Assembly: GCF_016107555.1 (NCBI RefSeq)
Contig: NZ_JABASU010000002.1
Location: 1 to 64,000 of the forward strand
Length of the DNA stretch: 64,000 bases
Source: Psychrobacter celer
Lineage (GTDB): Bacteria; Pseudomonadota; Gammaproteobacteria; Pseudomonadales; Moraxellaceae
Reading direction: 5' to 3'
Shown here: positions 17,394 through 27,001 of the stretch, piece after piece
Numbering within the stretch: the stretch's first letter is position 1
Layout of the letters: the number at the start of each line of letters is the position of its first letter
The notes under the pieces: generated by a model
Told to the model about the DNA's origin: nothing
What the model saw: only the letters and a program-made list of their open reading frames with translations
Database searches by the model: none
Position numbers and translations under genes: made by a program

Positions 17394-19997
17394 GTGTTAG
17401 AAGCTTATCGTAAACATGTCGAAGAACGTGCCGAGCTAGGAACTGTACCGCTACCACTGAATGAAAAGCAAGTAGCAGAATTGGTTGAACTATTAAAAAA
17501 CCCACCAGCAGGCGAAGATGAGTTTTTGATGAACCTGCTAGAAAACCGTATTCCTGCTGGCGTTGACCAAGCTGCTTACGTTAAAGCTGCATTCTTGGCC
17601 GCTATCGTTAAAGGCGAGGCGAGCTCACCACTTATCGATAAGAAAAAAGCGGTTGAAATTTTAGGTACCATGCAAGGCGGCTACAACGTACAGCCATTGG
17701 TCGCCGCGCTTGATGATGAAGAAGTTGCTCAAGACGCAGCTGAAGCGCTTAAGAAAACTTTGCTCGTATTTGATGCATTCAACGATGTCACCGAAAAAGC
17801 CGAAGCGGGTAACGACATCGCAAAAGAAGTGATTCAGTCTTGGGCTGACGCTGAGTGGTTTTTGAACCGCCCAGAGGTACCAAAGAAATCAACTTATACG
17901 ACGTTTAAAGTCACAGGCGAGACCAACACTGATGATTTATCTCCTGCGCAAGACGCGTGGAGCCGTCCTGACATCCCATTACATGCGCTTGCTATGCACA
18001 AAAACTCTCGTGACGGCATTACTGCTGACGAAGAGGGCGTGCGCGGTCCAATGAAGCTTATTGATGAGCTAAAAGAAAAAGGCTACCCACTTGCGTACGT
18101 TGGTGACGTTGTCGGTACCGGCTCTAGCCGTAAGTCTGCGACCAACTCAGTGCTATGGCTGATGGGCGAAGACATCCCGAACGTACCAAACAAGCGCGGC
18201 GGCGGTCTGGTACTTGGTAACAACATCGCACCGATTTTCTTTAATACGATGGAAGACTCTGGCGCCTTGCCAATCGAAAAAGTAGCGGTCGATAAGCTAA
18301 ATATGGGCGATGTGTTCGACATCTATCCACATGACGGCAAAATCACCAAGCATGACTCAGACGAGATCATCTCAGAGTTCAAACTAAACTCGCCAACGCT
18401 ACTTGATGAAGTGCGTGCTGGTGGCCGTATTCCATTGATCGTTGGTCGTGGTCTGACTAACCGTGCTCGTGAGTACATGGGTCTGGGTCATTCAGACGTA
18501 TTCGCAAAACCTGAAGAGCCAGCCGATACTGGTAAAGGCTTTACCTTAGCACAAAAAATGGTCGGTAAAGCGTGTGGCCTACCAGGCGTACGCCCAGGCA
18601 TGTACTGTGAGCCAAAAATGACAACCGTTGGTTCTCAGGATACTACAGGTCCAATGACGCGTGATGAGCTAAAAGACTTGGCATGCCTAGGTTTCCAAGC
18701 AGACCTCGTCATGCAGTCATTCTGTCATACGGCCGCTTATCCAAAGCCAGTTGACGTTGAGACTCAGCACACACTACCTGACTTTATCATGAACCGCGGC
18801 GGCGTGAGCTTACGTCCAGGTGATGGTATCATTCACTCATGGCTTAACCGTATGCTACTGCCAGATACCGTTGGTACTGGTGGTGACTCGCACACGCGTT
18901 TCCCAATGGGTATCTCGTTCCCAGCGGGTTCTGGTCTGGTAGCCTTTGCTGCAGCCACTGGTGTGATGCCACTAGATATGCCTGAGTCTGTGCGTGTCCG
19001 CTTCGTCGGTGAGCGTCAGCCTGGTATTACGTTACGTGACCTCGTGCATGCCATCCCTTATCAAGCCATCAAAGAAGGTTACTTGACGGTTGATAAAAAA
19101 GGCAAAATCAACGAATTCAACGGTCGTATCCTTGAGATCGAAGGTCTAGAAGATTTGACCGCTGAGCAAGCGTTTGAGCTATCTGATGCCTCAGCTGAGC
19201 GTAGTGCTGCTGGTTGTACTATCACGCTATCTGAAGAGTCGGTGACTGAGTATCTAAACTCAAACATTACCTTACTTAAGTGGATGATCTCTGAAGGCTA
19301 TGGCGATGCACGTACCATTAGCCGCCGTATCGAGCAAATGCAAGACTGGCTGGCAAACCCAAGCCTCATGCGTGCTGACGACGATGCAGAATACGCCATC
19401 GATATGACCATCGATATGAGCGAGATCAAAGAGCCAATCCTATGCTGCCCGAACGATCCAGACGATGCAAAAACTTTGGCTGACGTCGCAGGCGACACTA
19501 TTGATGAAGTATTTATCGGTTCGTGTATGACCAACATCGGTCATTTCCGCGCGGCAGGTAAATTGCTACAAGACGTCCCAGCAGGTAGCCTGAAGACGCG
19601 TCTATGGATCGCGCCGCCAACTAAGATGGATGCACGCCAGTTGATGGAAGAAGGTTACTACAACGTCTACGCACAAGCCGGCGCTCGTACTGAGATGCCA
19701 GGCTGCTCACTATGTATGGGTAACCAAGCACGTATCGCACCGAAGTCTACTGCGGTATCGACCTCAACGCGTAACTTCCCGAACCGTCTCGGTCAAGGCG
19801 CAAACGTATACCTAGCGTCAGCTGAGCTTGCTGCAGTCGCTGCAGTACTCGGTAAACTGCCAACCAACGACGAGTACCAGCAGTACGCTGGCATGCTCAA
19901 CAGCATGGGCGATGAAGTGTATCAATACATGAACTTCGATCGTATGGAAGAGTACACTGAAGAAGCGGATAAGATTAACGTTGCTCAGTTGACTTAA
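17394..19997 (+). CDS. acnB: Aconitate hydratase B
   Basis: 867 residues, matching AcnB (865 in E. coli). It interconverts citrate and isocitrate in the TCA cycle; AcnB proteins also often dehydrate 2-methylcitrate-type substrates and bind RNA as apo-protein. The N-terminal HEAT-like domain starts '[16 protein letters not shown]', the swivel domain contains '[13 protein letters not shown]', and the [4Fe-4S] ligands are Cys711 ('[15 protein letters not shown]'), Cys771 and Cys774 ('GCSLCMGNQ'). GTG start at 17394 follows a GAGGA ribosome site. Codon choice looks smooth and strongly biased, as expected for high expression. A strong terminator follows at 20045. Confidence 0.97.
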   Translation: MLEAYRKHVEERAELGTVPLPLNEKQVAELVELLKNPPAGEDEFLMNLLENRIPAGVDQAAYVKAAFLAAIVKGEASSPLIDKKKAVEILGTMQGGYNVQPLVAALDDEEVAQDAAEALKKTLLVFDAFNDVTEKAEAGNDIAKEVIQSWADAEWFLNRPEVPKKSTYTTFKVTGETNTDDLSPAQDAWSRPDIPLHALAMHKNSRDGITADEEGVRGPMKLIDELKEKGYPLAYVGDVVGTGSSRKSATNSVLWLMGEDIPNVPNKRGGGLVLGNNIAPIFFNTMEDSGALPIEKVAVDKLNMGDVFDIYPHDGKITKHDSDEIISEFKLNSPTLLDEVRAGGRIPLIVGRGLTNRAREYMGLGHSDVFAKPEEPADTGKGFTLAQKMVGKACGLPGVRPGMYCEPKMTTVGSQDTTGPMTRDELKDLACLGFQADLVMQSFCHTAAYPKPVDVETQHTLPDFIMNRGGVSLRPGDGIIHSWLNRMLLPDTVGTGGDSHTRFPMGISFPAGSGLVAFAAATGVMPLDMPESVRVRFVGERQPGITLRDLVHAIPYQAIKEGYLTVDKKGKINEFNGRILEIEGLEDLTAEQAFELSDASAERSAAGCTITLSEESVTEYLNSNITLLKWMISEGYGDARTISRRIEQMQDWLANPSLMRADDDAEYAIDMTIDMSEIKEPILCCPNDPDDAKTLADVAGDTIDEVFIGSCMTNIGHFRAAGKLLQDVPAGSLKTRLWIAPPTKMDARQLMEEGYYNVYAQAGARTEMPGCSLCMGNQARIAPKSTAVSTSTRNFPNRLGQGANVYLASAELAAVAAVLGKLPTNDEYQQYAGMLNSMGDEVYQYMNFDRMEEYTEEADKINVAQLT

Positions 19998-20044
19998 TCT
20001 TTACAGTGGAATGTTTTTAAGTTTCACCACTTTTGTATAAATAG

Positions 20045-20076
20045 AACCCCGTATCAAAATGATGCGGGGTTTTTTA
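20045..20076 (+). terminator. acnB terminator
   Basis: AACCCCG (20045-20051) pairs with CGGGGTT (20065-20071), extended by ATC/GAT, and is followed by six T. Confidence 0.88.
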
Positions 20077-20177
20077 TGAAAATAAAATACCTTGAATAGT
20101 TTGCAAACTTTTTTTTGGAGTTTATACTTTAGTGAACTGGTCAAACTTTTGGTTGGCGACTTAACTCTTACAGATAC

Positions 20178-20633
20178 ATGAAGACAAACCCTATGGAAAA
20201 TAGAAATATGCTCGATAAAGTAACGCCGCCACCTCTGCCAGATGCTGCGGTGAACAATCATAGTGCCGAAGCAAACTATGGCATACTCGATTGGTTTAAA
20301 AAATGTCTTAGAAATTATAGCAACTTCTCTGGTCGTGCTAGACGTAAAGAATATTGGTATTTTGTGTTGGTACAAATGGGTTTGCTGTTTATAGCGATGG
20401 TGTTAGATAGTATGATATTTGATGCAGAAACAGGGCTGTTTTATATCGTAGTGGTACTTGGCCTGTTTTTGCCAAGCTTGGCGGTGACGGTGCGCAGGCT
20501 GCATGATACCAGTCGCTCAGGATGGTGGTTTTTCATCTCTATTTTACCTTTGATAGGCTCTATCATCCTACTGGTATTTTTGGCGAGTGATACCAAGCCT
20601 GAAACCAATCAATGGGGTCCACCCGCCAAATAA
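20178..20633 (+). CDS. DUF805 membrane protein
   Basis: 151 residues. 'NYSNFSGRARRKEYWYFVL' near residue 50 and 'LPSLAVTVRRLHDTSRSGWW' near 105 are the conserved blocks of DUF805 (YhaH/YhaI group), with four hydrophobic helices and the C-terminal 'DTKPETNQWGPPAK' common in the family. The first 40 residues are Pro/Asn-rich and hydrophilic. Start uncertain: ATGs at 20178, 20193 and 20208 are in frame and none has a good ribosome site. An integral inner-membrane protein of unknown function. Confidence 0.85.
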   Translation: MKTNPMENRNMLDKVTPPPLPDAAVNNHSAEANYGILDWFKKCLRNYSNFSGRARRKEYWYFVLVQMGLLFIAMVLDSMIFDAETGLFYIVVVLGLFLPSLAVTVRRLHDTSRSGWWFFISILPLIGSIILLVFLASDTKPETNQWGPPAK

Positions 20634-20695
20634 GCGCTTCTGACCAAACGGTCGATAAGGACAGCTGCTGATTTTTTTATTATTTTAGGTATAAT

Positions 20696-20778
20696 ATAAG
20701 TGCAGGCGGAAACCGTGGCTCTGTACTTTTTTAATTTTTTTATCTCGGGGCGGACCGATACTTTGATTATGCACTTAT
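20696..20778 (+). promoter_or_regulatory. Candidate structured leader or operator before the PACE gene
   Basis: ATAAGTGCA (20696-20704) and TGCACTTAT (20770-20778) are perfect 9-bp inverted repeats enclosing 65 bases with inner CGG/CCG complementarity. TATAAT at 20690-20695 sits directly before the left arm. No known riboswitch consensus was recognised. Confidence 0.4.
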
Positions 20779-20802
20779 CATTCAGGTGCTTTGGAGTCTT
20801 GG

Positions 20803-21249
20803 TTGATTACTTTATCCCCACTCAAACGTCGCCTTGTATATGTGACTGTCTTTGAAATCATTGCGATTATCTCATCCACCTATATATTGATGATGCTCAG
20901 TGGTAGTGATGCCGCAGAGTCGTTACCAGTGGCAGTGATGGTGTCATTGGCGGCGGTGATTTGGAATTTTTTATACAATACCGTATTTGAAGCATGGGAG
21001 CGCCGCCGGCAAGTGGCAGCGCGTACACTGCTGATTCGTAGCGTTCATGCCATTGGGTTTGAAGGCGGACTGGTCTTGATTTGCTTGCCATTGTATATGC
21101 TTTGGTACGATGTTGGTTCGGTGGCAGCCTTTATAATGGAGGCGGCGTTATTGTTGTATTTCTTGGTATATACTTTTATATTTACCTTGGTATTTGATAA
21201 GATATTCACGTTACCACATCACTATAAGCCAGCTGCTACCTCTTCATAA
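20803..21249 (+). CDS. PACE-family efflux transporter
   Basis: About 148 residues with four membrane helices arranged as two bacterial transmembrane pair domains, each opening with a conserved block ('KRRLVYVTVFEIIAI' and 'TLLIRSVHAIGFEGGLVL') and each containing the 'W..N..F..W..RR' pattern in the first half ('WNFLYNTVFEAWERRR'). The PACE family exports biocides such as chlorhexidine (AceI of Acinetobacter); the native substrate may be a polyamine. TTG at 20803 is preferred since GGAG lies six bases upstream; TTG at 20791 is the alternative. Upstream lies a 9-bp inverted repeat that may control it. Confidence 0.85.
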   Translation: MITLSPLKRRLVYVTVFEIIAIISSTYILMMLSGSDAAESLPVAVMVSLAAVIWNFLYNTVFEAWERRRQVAARTLLIRSVHAIGFEGGLVLICLPLYMLWYDVGSVAAFIMEAALLLYFLVYTFIFTLVFDKIFTLPHHYKPAATSS

Positions 21250-21274
21250 AAGCCCGTGTTATCTCATTTCATCC

Positions 21275-21303
21275 AAAAAAGGCTGCCTGATGGCAGCCTT
21301 TTT
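21275..21303. terminator. Bidirectional terminator between PACE gene and enoyl-CoA hydratase gene
   Basis: AAAAAGGCTGCC pairs with GGCAGCCTTTTT around a four-base loop TGAT; A/T runs on both sides fit the convergent genes. Confidence 0.88.
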
Positions 21304-21346
21304 GATGATAGTACTTTTCGAGTGTTATCAGAGCCTTCCTAGCGGA

Positions 21347-22144
21347 TTAGCGACCGATATAAACTGGTTTGCGCTTTTCAATAAATGCGGTAACGCCCTC
21401 AATGAAATCATCAGTTTTAGCTAATCTTGCTTGTTGGTGTACTTCCATATCGAGCGCTTCATTTAGCCCTGCGTAGGCGTGGGTGTTTAGCATATGTTTC
21501 ATGCTGGATAATGCCTGAGCTGGCAGGGCGCTTAGACGAGAAGCGAGTTTTGCTACCGCATCATCTAATTCAGCAGGCGCCACAACTTGATTGACCAAGT
21601 TTAGCTCAGCCATGTGTTGCGCGCTGATTTTGTCGCCCAGCATCACAAGCTCAGTGGTCTTTGCCGGGCCTACTAGCTGGTTTAGTAAATATACACCGCC
21701 TGCATCAGGAACGAGGCCGATGTGGACGAACGCTTGCACGAATTTGGCGTTGTCGGCGGTGATACGAAAGTCACAGGTGAGTGCTAGGTTCATGCCTGCA
21801 CCGGCCACCGCACCTTCTAATTTAGCAATAATCGGCTTATGAATATGGCGTAGCTTTAAGCTGACTTCGCCTGCGCCTTCGACCATGCCCTTTAGTTTGT
21901 TTGAGATGACGGTTTTGTCGATACCTTCAGACAGCATTTCTTTGATATCACCGCCGCTAGAAAAGTTACCGCCAGCGCCTTGTAGGACAATCACGCGAAC
22001 GTCGTCATCAGCGTCGGCTTGCTCAAGGGCGGTCAATACGCTTTTTTTTAGTGGTGTGCTAAAGGCATTGAGACTCTTTGGGTCATTTAGGGTGATGGTG
22101 GCGATATGGTTTTCGCTTTGATACTCAACAAGAGAGGGTGACAT
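21347..22144 (-). CDS. Enoyl-CoA hydratase/isomerase family protein (PaaG-like)
   Basis: 265 residues of crotonase fold. The oxyanion-hole block is 'NFSSGGDIKEM' near residue 65 and the second is 'GAVAGAGMNLALTCDFRI' near 115. The active-site region reads 'VQAFVHIGLVPDAGG', with Asp where hydratases have the second catalytic Glu, as in PaaG-type 1,2-epoxyphenylacetyl-CoA isomerases. It therefore may act as an isomerase or on an unusual acyl-CoA. ATG at 22144. No other phenylacetate genes are in the window, so pathway is open. Confidence 0.85.
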   Translation of the reverse strand: MSPSLVEYQSENHIATITLNDPKSLNAFSTPLKKSVLTALEQADADDDVRVIVLQGAGGNFSSGGDIKEMLSEGIDKTVISNKLKGMVEGAGEVSLKLRHIHKPIIAKLEGAVAGAGMNLALTCDFRITADNAKFVQAFVHIGLVPDAGGVYLLNQLVGPAKTTELVMLGDKISAQHMAELNLVNQVVAPAELDDAVAKLASRLSALPAQALSSMKHMLNTHAYAGLNEALDMEVHQQARLAKTDDFIEGVTAFIEKRKPVYIGR

Positions 22145-22541
22145 TGGATTTCCTTATATGAATGGTCTTATGACGTTGGCTAATTGTATCGCTAGATGAA
22201 TCAGAAGATAAATCAGACACATGGCTAGCGAGCTCAAGCTGCTCAATGAAACGCTTTTTTCTGGCGCACTATGCCTACGCCGCTCGATGCGACAAAAAAC
22301 AACTTATCATCTCGCGGTATCATGTATAGCGATTGACTATATTGGCTTGTAGCGTCCGCCTTTGTAGATGACGGCGGCGTGGATCAGCGGCTTCGATTAC
22401 TTACTATAGCAGCTTGTTCTGATTATAAAAGCAAGTTTTGTGGGCGCTAAAGACACGGCTATATAAAGGTCAAATATGCTAAACTGTCAAAACCCGAAAT
22501 GAGTCACCAACCTCTCTTATTTATCAGACAAGGAAGTGGTT
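22145..22541. other. Intergenic region, divergent promoters
   Basis: 397 bases between divergent genes; no repeat, RNA or small gene recognised. Confidence 0.45.
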
Positions 22542-23354
22542 ATGCCAATGATCCATATCAATAACACAGACATTTATTACGAAGACAGCGCGCCAAATGA
22601 TACGCAAAAACCAGTCATGGTGTTTGCTCATGGTTTGTTATGGAATACGCAGATGTATGACAAGCAAGTGGCATACTTCCAAGAGCATTATCGCTGTATT
22701 GCTTATGATTTTCGTGGTCAAGGCCAATCGCAGATCACCAAGTCAGGCTACGATATGGACACGCTGACAGAGGACACATTAGCCTTGCTGGCGGCGCTAC
22801 ATATCGAAAAGTGTCATTTTGTCGGGCTATCAATGGGCGGGTTTGTGGCTCAGCGTATCGCCATCAAAGCCCCAGAGCGCTTACTATCACTTATCTTACT
22901 GGAGACGTCTGCCGATCCAGAAGACCCAAAAAACGTGCCACAGTATCGCAAGCTGGTCAAGGCCATACGCTGGATGGGTATCAAGCGCGTCAGTAATAAA
23001 GTGATGCCGATTATGTTTGGCAGTAGTTTTTTGGCAGACAAGTCGCGCAAGTCTGAGCGTAAAGAGTGGCTCACGATGCTACAAGGCAATCGTAAGGGTG
23101 GCGTCATCAAGGCGACGATGGGGGTTATTGAGCGCTCAGGTACTTACGATCAGCTAGGTGCGATTACCACGCCGACCTTGATCGTCGTAGGGGATGAGGA
23201 TGCGGCAACGCCGTATGAAAAGGCCGAGCGTATGCATTTTGCTATCAAAGGCTCAAAGCTTGCGATTGTCAAAGGTGCAGGCCATACTGCCACTGTGGAA
23301 GAGCCTGAGCAGGTCAATCGCATCATTGGCCAGTTTTTAGAGTGCTGCGCCTAA
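22542..23354 (+). CDS. Alpha/beta hydrolase
   Basis: 270 residues. The ATG at 22542 has AAGGA seven bases upstream; the in-frame GTG at 22536 overlaps that site. Fold marks are 'FAHGLLWNTQMYDKQVAYF' near the start, 'DFRGQGQS' near 65, the nucleophile elbow GLSMGG near 97, 'VVGDEDAATP' near 215 for the acid and 'GAGHTATVEEP' near 245 for the histidine. It resembles 3-oxoadipate enol-lactonase-like and other carboxylic-ester hydrolases, but substrate cannot be assigned. Ends at a bidirectional terminator. Confidence 0.85.
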   Translation: MPMIHINNTDIYYEDSAPNDTQKPVMVFAHGLLWNTQMYDKQVAYFQEHYRCIAYDFRGQGQSQITKSGYDMDTLTEDTLALLAALHIEKCHFVGLSMGGFVAQRIAIKAPERLLSLILLETSADPEDPKNVPQYRKLVKAIRWMGIKRVSNKVMPIMFGSSFLADKSRKSERKEWLTMLQGNRKGGVIKATMGVIERSGTYDQLGAITTPTLIVVGDEDAATPYEKAERMHFAIKGSKLAIVKGAGHTATVEEPEQVNRIIGQFLECCA

Positions 23355-23387
23355 TATTGCCTTAGCGTTTGCATTGGTACAACACCC

Positions 23388-23424
23388 AAAAAGTCGCTAT
23401 CATAGCTGTGATAGCGGCTTTTTT
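23388..23424. terminator. Bidirectional terminator at the left edge of the Ter island
   Basis: AAAAAGTCGCTATCA pairs with TGATAGCGGCTTTTTT (one G-T/mismatch step) between convergent hydrolase and CitE-like genes. Confidence 0.85.
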
Positions 23425-23492
23425 GATTGATATGTGCGCGCCATTTATCTTGATTTTATCAGTGCATGTACAATAAAGACATGCCCCAATCT

Positions 23493-24569
23493 CTAGAGGC
23501 GAGCGCGATACTCGCTATTGCTATCATCTATCGTGCCAAACACCTCAGCGCGGTTGACGATCTCTGTCGCCCAAGCACGATGCGTGGCAGGCTCGAGCAT
23601 GGTGTTGTTGTACTTAAATACCGCTTTGGCCTCGCTATGCAGTATCGCTTGTGCTTCATCTAAGGTGCTAAGAGAGACGCAGTACGCCTGCTGCACTAAC
23701 GCAATTTGGCTTGGGTGTATGACGGTCTTGCCGACTAAACCCAAGCTGACATCGCGGGTCAGCTCTTGCATAAATAGCGTTGGCTGATCTAGATACTCAA
23801 AGACGGGCGCTGTCAGATAAAACCCGTGCGGTACAAAGCAGCCGAGTAGCTGATAGGCCAGTGTGCCAATAGGGGTATCATAGACGATGCTGTTTTTTGG
23901 GCGACGTAAGCGCAGCGCAGCAAATAAGTCATTGCCGCCGATACGTAGGGCAAAGACTGGCTGATTAAAGGCTTCTTTAAAGCCGATGGCCAGCTCTTGA
24001 TTATGCCGCGGATCAAAGAGCGCTGCAGTCTCGAGCGTCGGCATCAACAGCTGGGTACTGCTAATATTTTGACAAGCCAGCCGCCAGTTGGACAAGCTAT
24101 ACATATCCACTTTTGGCAATACAAAACCATCGATAAGGTCGATATGAGCGTAGTCTGCGAGCTGTTGTAGCATCGCTGGGCTGCGCGGACGCACAAAGAC
24201 CAAGGGGCGTGTCGGCAGCTGGGCGGGCGGCTGGGATTCTAGCGACGCTCGTTTGCAGGGCTGATTGATTGTATCGACATGCTCGGCCCACGTGTTTAGT
24301 AAGTCTTGTAAGCGCTCGAGTGCCAGCTCGACATCGCTATGACCGACAGCGTCCTCTAGACAAATGATAATACTATTAATCGTCGGTAGCTTGTCGCGTT
24401 TGATGACATGCCAGATGTCTTGGCGCGTGGCCGGCATATAAAGGCTAGCACCGAGCTGATAAGGGTGATGCGTATGTGGTCTCACCATGGCATGGCGCTC
24501 GGTGATGAGGTGGGCATAAGATTGAGTATGCCCGTATCGGTTTGATTGGTTTTTGGGTATATCGGACAT
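23493..24569 (-). CDS. HpcH/HpaI aldolase / CitE-like lyase of Ter module
   Basis: 358 residues of CitE/HpcH fold (TIM barrel). 'INSIIICLEDAVGHSDVELA' near residue 60 has the Glu-Asp motif, 'LIDGFVLPKVD' near 140 and 'GLVGKTVIHPSQIALVQQAY' near 290 are the conserved metal and CoA-lyase blocks. In Ter gene neighbourhoods a CitE-like carbon-carbon lyase accompanies two phosphoribosyltransferase-type proteins, a HAD enzyme and an ATP-grasp enzyme, all of which occur here. It is the last gene of the minus-strand block beginning at 28245; a 372-base gap with a MITE and a long hairpin separates it from the StiP-type gene. Reaction unknown. Confidence 0.82.
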   Translation of the reverse strand: MSDIPKNQSNRYGHTQSYAHLITERHAMVRPHTHHPYQLGASLYMPATRQDIWHVIKRDKLPTINSIIICLEDAVGHSDVELALERLQDLLNTWAEHVDTINQPCKRASLESQPPAQLPTRPLVFVRPRSPAMLQQLADYAHIDLIDGFVLPKVDMYSLSNWRLACQNISSTQLLMPTLETAALFDPRHNQELAIGFKEAFNQPVFALRIGGNDLFAALRLRRPKNSIVYDTPIGTLAYQLLGCFVPHGFYLTAPVFEYLDQPTLFMQELTRDVSLGLVGKTVIHPSQIALVQQAYCVSLSTLDEAQAILHSEAKAVFKYNNTMLEPATHRAWATEIVNRAEVFGTIDDSNSEYRARL

Positions 24570-24645
24570 AATGGGTATCGTAGTTGTGATGAATGAAAGG
24601 GTAAAACGTTATCATCGTCTCACTCAAAAAAAACAATACAGGATG

Positions 24646-24704
24646 GCTGGTCTATGTTTTTACTTCTCACACGATAGGCTGAGTAAGCAAAAACGTAGAC
24701 CAGC
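24646..24704. promoter_or_regulatory. Long intercistronic hairpin before the CitE-like gene
   Basis: Arms 24646-24665 (GCTGGTCTATGTTTTTACTT) and 24685-24704 pair at 18 of 20 positions around a 19-base loop. On the minus strand a run of eight T begins about 12 bases later, so it may act as a terminator, attenuator or RNA-stability element. Confidence 0.6.
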
Positions 24705-24746
24705 GTGGCGATGTTATTAGGATAGCGCTTTTTTAAACTGGCTTTA

Positions 24747-24915
24747 GCGTGTGTCTGCAACGGAACTATGAGGTTAAAAATGAGATATATTTTTGTCCAG
24801 CTAGGGTCAGCTCAAAGTTCATATCAGTATATTAGCTAAGAATGAGACACCGTTTGGCATAAATATAGCCATTTTCAACCCGTAAATCACGAAAGTTGTC
24901 ATTGAAGACACGCCC
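24747..24915. mobile_element. MITE-like element A, copy 3 (diverged, 169 bp)
   Basis: Ends TA-GCGTGTGTCT and AAGACACGCCC-TA match the intact copies; the interior 'GAGACACCGTTTGGC..AAATATAGCCATTTT' is recognisable but much mutated. Same orientation as copy 1. Confidence 0.65.
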
Positions 24916-24941
24916 TAGTATAAGCGGTATGACTATGTATA

Positions 24942-26129
24942 TTAACAGTCGTCTTTGCTGCGTTGTTTGATAAGAGTGATGGCGTGATAGGGTAGTATTT
25001 TATCACCTAATACACTGATATGGATATCTCGCTCGTGACATAAATGTCGTAATAGTAGCGTATCGGGATGATCGGCGCAGGCCAGCAAGATACGCTCAGG
25101 GTCTCGGCGTAGTATCGCTCTGGTAGCCTCGGCAATGGTTGGCTTGATGCGATTGCGGTTGGTGATGTGATAATCGGCGGCAATGCTATCGATTAAACCT
25201 GCGGTCCGATAGCGTGGCTGCTGATACATCGGCAAGCACTGCATGGGGCGCTGGAGGGTTTGCCGCGCACGATCGATTTGCTCGATGAAGGCAAGGCTGT
25301 GATCGATTGCACGCAGCTCCTCATAAAACACGCTGCGGTGTAGCCCTGATTGCGGCTCGGTATACAAACTGCGAGAAATCAGCCCCGACACCGTACTGTT
25401 TAATAGTCCCGATGGAATCAGCCAATCCTCACTGCTTGCTGCCAGCCACGCCACCCCTGCAGGGTCGGCCAACGTCAGTAGGGGGACGACGCCTGCGCCT
25501 TGATGAAAAATATTGGCAAAGTGCGGCTGATTGGGTTGATTAAAAGGCCGCAAGCTGCGCTCAAGCTCTCGATAAATCGCGCCTTTGCCCGTCCAGCCAT
25601 CGACAAAGACAATCGGGCTGCTTGGATGCGCGTCCAGTATCATCTGCAGCGCGACAGGGTCAAGCCCGCGATCTCGGATGATACTGATACCATAATGTAC
25701 ACTAGGCAAAGCGTAGCTGCTATCGCTATCTGACCTTTCATCATCTGATAGGGCGCGCTGCAATAACACACCAATGGGCAAACCTGCCCGCACTAAGCTG
25801 ACCAGTACCAGCGGCTGCTCATTATCCACTGTCTGCCCAAAGATATCGTGTAATGTATAAGCCAAATTAGCAATATCGCTAGCCATGCGCGCTTTACCTT
25901 GCTCAAGCGCTTGCAGATATAGCTGCTCATGCTTAGCAGTTGGTGCTTGCTCTAAGGTGAGCATATCGGAGTAGTGCCGCTGCCCACTTTGGATCAGCGC
26001 TTCTTTTTGGCTGACAGGGATATCGGCGACTGCTTGTTTGTCGACGATGTCGAGTAGTACGGTGACATCAGAGGGTAGGTAGCTGCCTGAGCCGTATTGT
26101 GTGAATGTCTGCATGTTGGGATAGGTCAT
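24942..26129 (-). CDS. StiP-type phosphoribosyltransferase-like protein with PELOTA-like tail
   Basis: 395 residues. Matches the family annotated 'cysteine protease StiP' (PRTase_1), which later domain analysis reads as a phosphoribosyltransferase-like fold rather than a protease. Conserved blocks are 'YGSGSYLPSDVTVLL' at the start, 'LVSLVRAGLPIGVLLQRAL' near 108, 'HYGISIIRDRGLD' near 145 and 'FVDGWTGKGAIYRELE' near 175, the last resembling a PRPP loop. The C-terminal 60 residues ('ERILLACADHPDTLLLRHLC') look like the PELOTA-type RNA-binding domain of Ter clusters. ATG at 26129, 53 bases after the HAD gene. Probable role: step in making the Ter nucleoside-like metabolite, inferred from family context. 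Confidence 0.8.
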   Translation of the reverse strand: MTYPNMQTFTQYGSGSYLPSDVTVLLDIVDKQAVADIPVSQKEALIQSGQRHYSDMLTLEQAPTAKHEQLYLQALEQGKARMASDIANLAYTLHDIFGQTVDNEQPLVLVSLVRAGLPIGVLLQRALSDDERSDSDSSYALPSVHYGISIIRDRGLDPVALQMILDAHPSSPIVFVDGWTGKGAIYRELERSLRPFNQPNQPHFANIFHQGAGVVPLLTLADPAGVAWLAASSEDWLIPSGLLNSTVSGLISRSLYTEPQSGLHRSVFYEELRAIDHSLAFIEQIDRARQTLQRPMQCLPMYQQPRYRTAGLIDSIAADYHITNRNRIKPTIAEATRAILRRDPERILLACADHPDTLLLRHLCHERDIHISVLGDKILPYHAITLIKQRSKDDC

Positions 26130-26182
26130 AAAGATAGTTACTTATATAAGCGATTGTCATTATTCACGATATCTACAGGCCG

Positions 26183-27001
26183 TTAGCGGCTAATATTGTC
26201 ATGCATCTGACCGTGATTTGGCATGCCATACCAGTCCAGCAGCTGCAAAAATGGCAAATCGGCCAAGCTGTCCCCAAAGCCAAAGCTAGGGCGCTGAGCA
26301 TCTAAGTGCTGTGCTAATAAAAACTGCACGGCATGACGCTTATGCACCGCATGCGGTAGGATGGCCAAATTATTGGCATTGACATGCACATAGAAGTCTT
26401 GATCAAAGTGTCGTATCAATTTAGGCAACTGCTCAGCGAGCTGTATCAGAGCTTGATGATTTTTTTGCGCGTGTTTGATAGCAAGATAGATGGTCAGTTC
26501 TTTGTTTTCAGTGCCGTTATTAAAATGATCTTTATGCGTGGTAAACTTTAAATGGCTGTTGTCGCTGCTGCTGTGCTGAGTAAATAACTGGCTTAGCTGC
26601 CCCAGCTTCTCTTGCAAGGGCGCAAGCTTGCTATACATGCGCTGCTGCCACTGCGTCTCAAGCTTGCCATCTTGAGTTAAAACAATCGCCCCGTGAGTCA
26701 ATACCTGCCAGCTATCAAAGGGCAGTCTCACCCGTTTGATCTCTTTGCGATCGCGGGCAGTGACCACTATCAATTCAGTACTCGCTAATAACCAATTAAC
26801 AAAGCTTGCTTGTCGCTGACTCATAAAGCTCAGCGGCTCGCCTTGTTTGTTGACGGAGGCGCAGATCAAGTCTTCAGGCGCAGCGGTAGGCAGATGCCAT
26901 GCATCAATTTTGCGCTGAGTTTGAAACAGCGTATCGTCTAGATCCATAAGGGCGTAGGGTTTGACGATATGAGCGCTGGGCTGAAAAAACATCGTGGTCA
27001 T
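26183..27001 (-). CDS. HAD-superfamily hydrolase of Ter module
   Basis: 272 residues. HAD motif I is 'LMDLDDTLFQTQ' near residue 18-29 (Asp nucleophile), motif II 'ELIVVTARD' near 78, and motif IV 'FGFGDSLADLPFLQLLD' near 238-254 (acidic pair), so a phosphatase or phosphotransferase of the Cof-like kind. The ATG overlaps the stop of the upstream PRTase-TRSP gene in an ATGA arrangement, which points to coupled translation and a joint pathway. Within Ter modules this HAD enzyme is predicted to remove a phosphate from the sugar or nucleotide intermediate; no direct evidence here. Confidence 0.85.
   Translation of the reverse strand: MTTMFFQPSAHIVKPYALMDLDDTLFQTQRKIDAWHLPTAAPEDLICASVNKQGEPLSFMSQRQASFVNWLLASTELIVVTARDRKEIKRVRLPFDSWQVLTHGAIVLTQDGKLETQWQQRMYSKLAPLQEKLGQLSQLFTQHSSSDNSHLKFTTHKDHFNNGTENKELTIYLAIKHAQKNHQALIQLAEQLPKLIRHFDQDFYVHVNANNLAILPHAVHKRHAVQFLLAQHLDAQRPSFGFGDSLADLPFLQLLDWYGMPNHGQMHDNISR

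Larger units (their letters stand above)
24570..24941. other. Intercistronic gap within the Ter biosynthetic block
   Basis: No gene seen. It contains a long hairpin (24646-24704) and a diverged MITE A (24747-24915), both listed separately. Confidence 0.6.

Noticed and set aside
20700-20780. Known riboswitch (guanidine, Mn2+, preQ1) before the PACE gene
   Set aside because: None of the consensus words of these classes could be placed; kept only as an undefined structured region.
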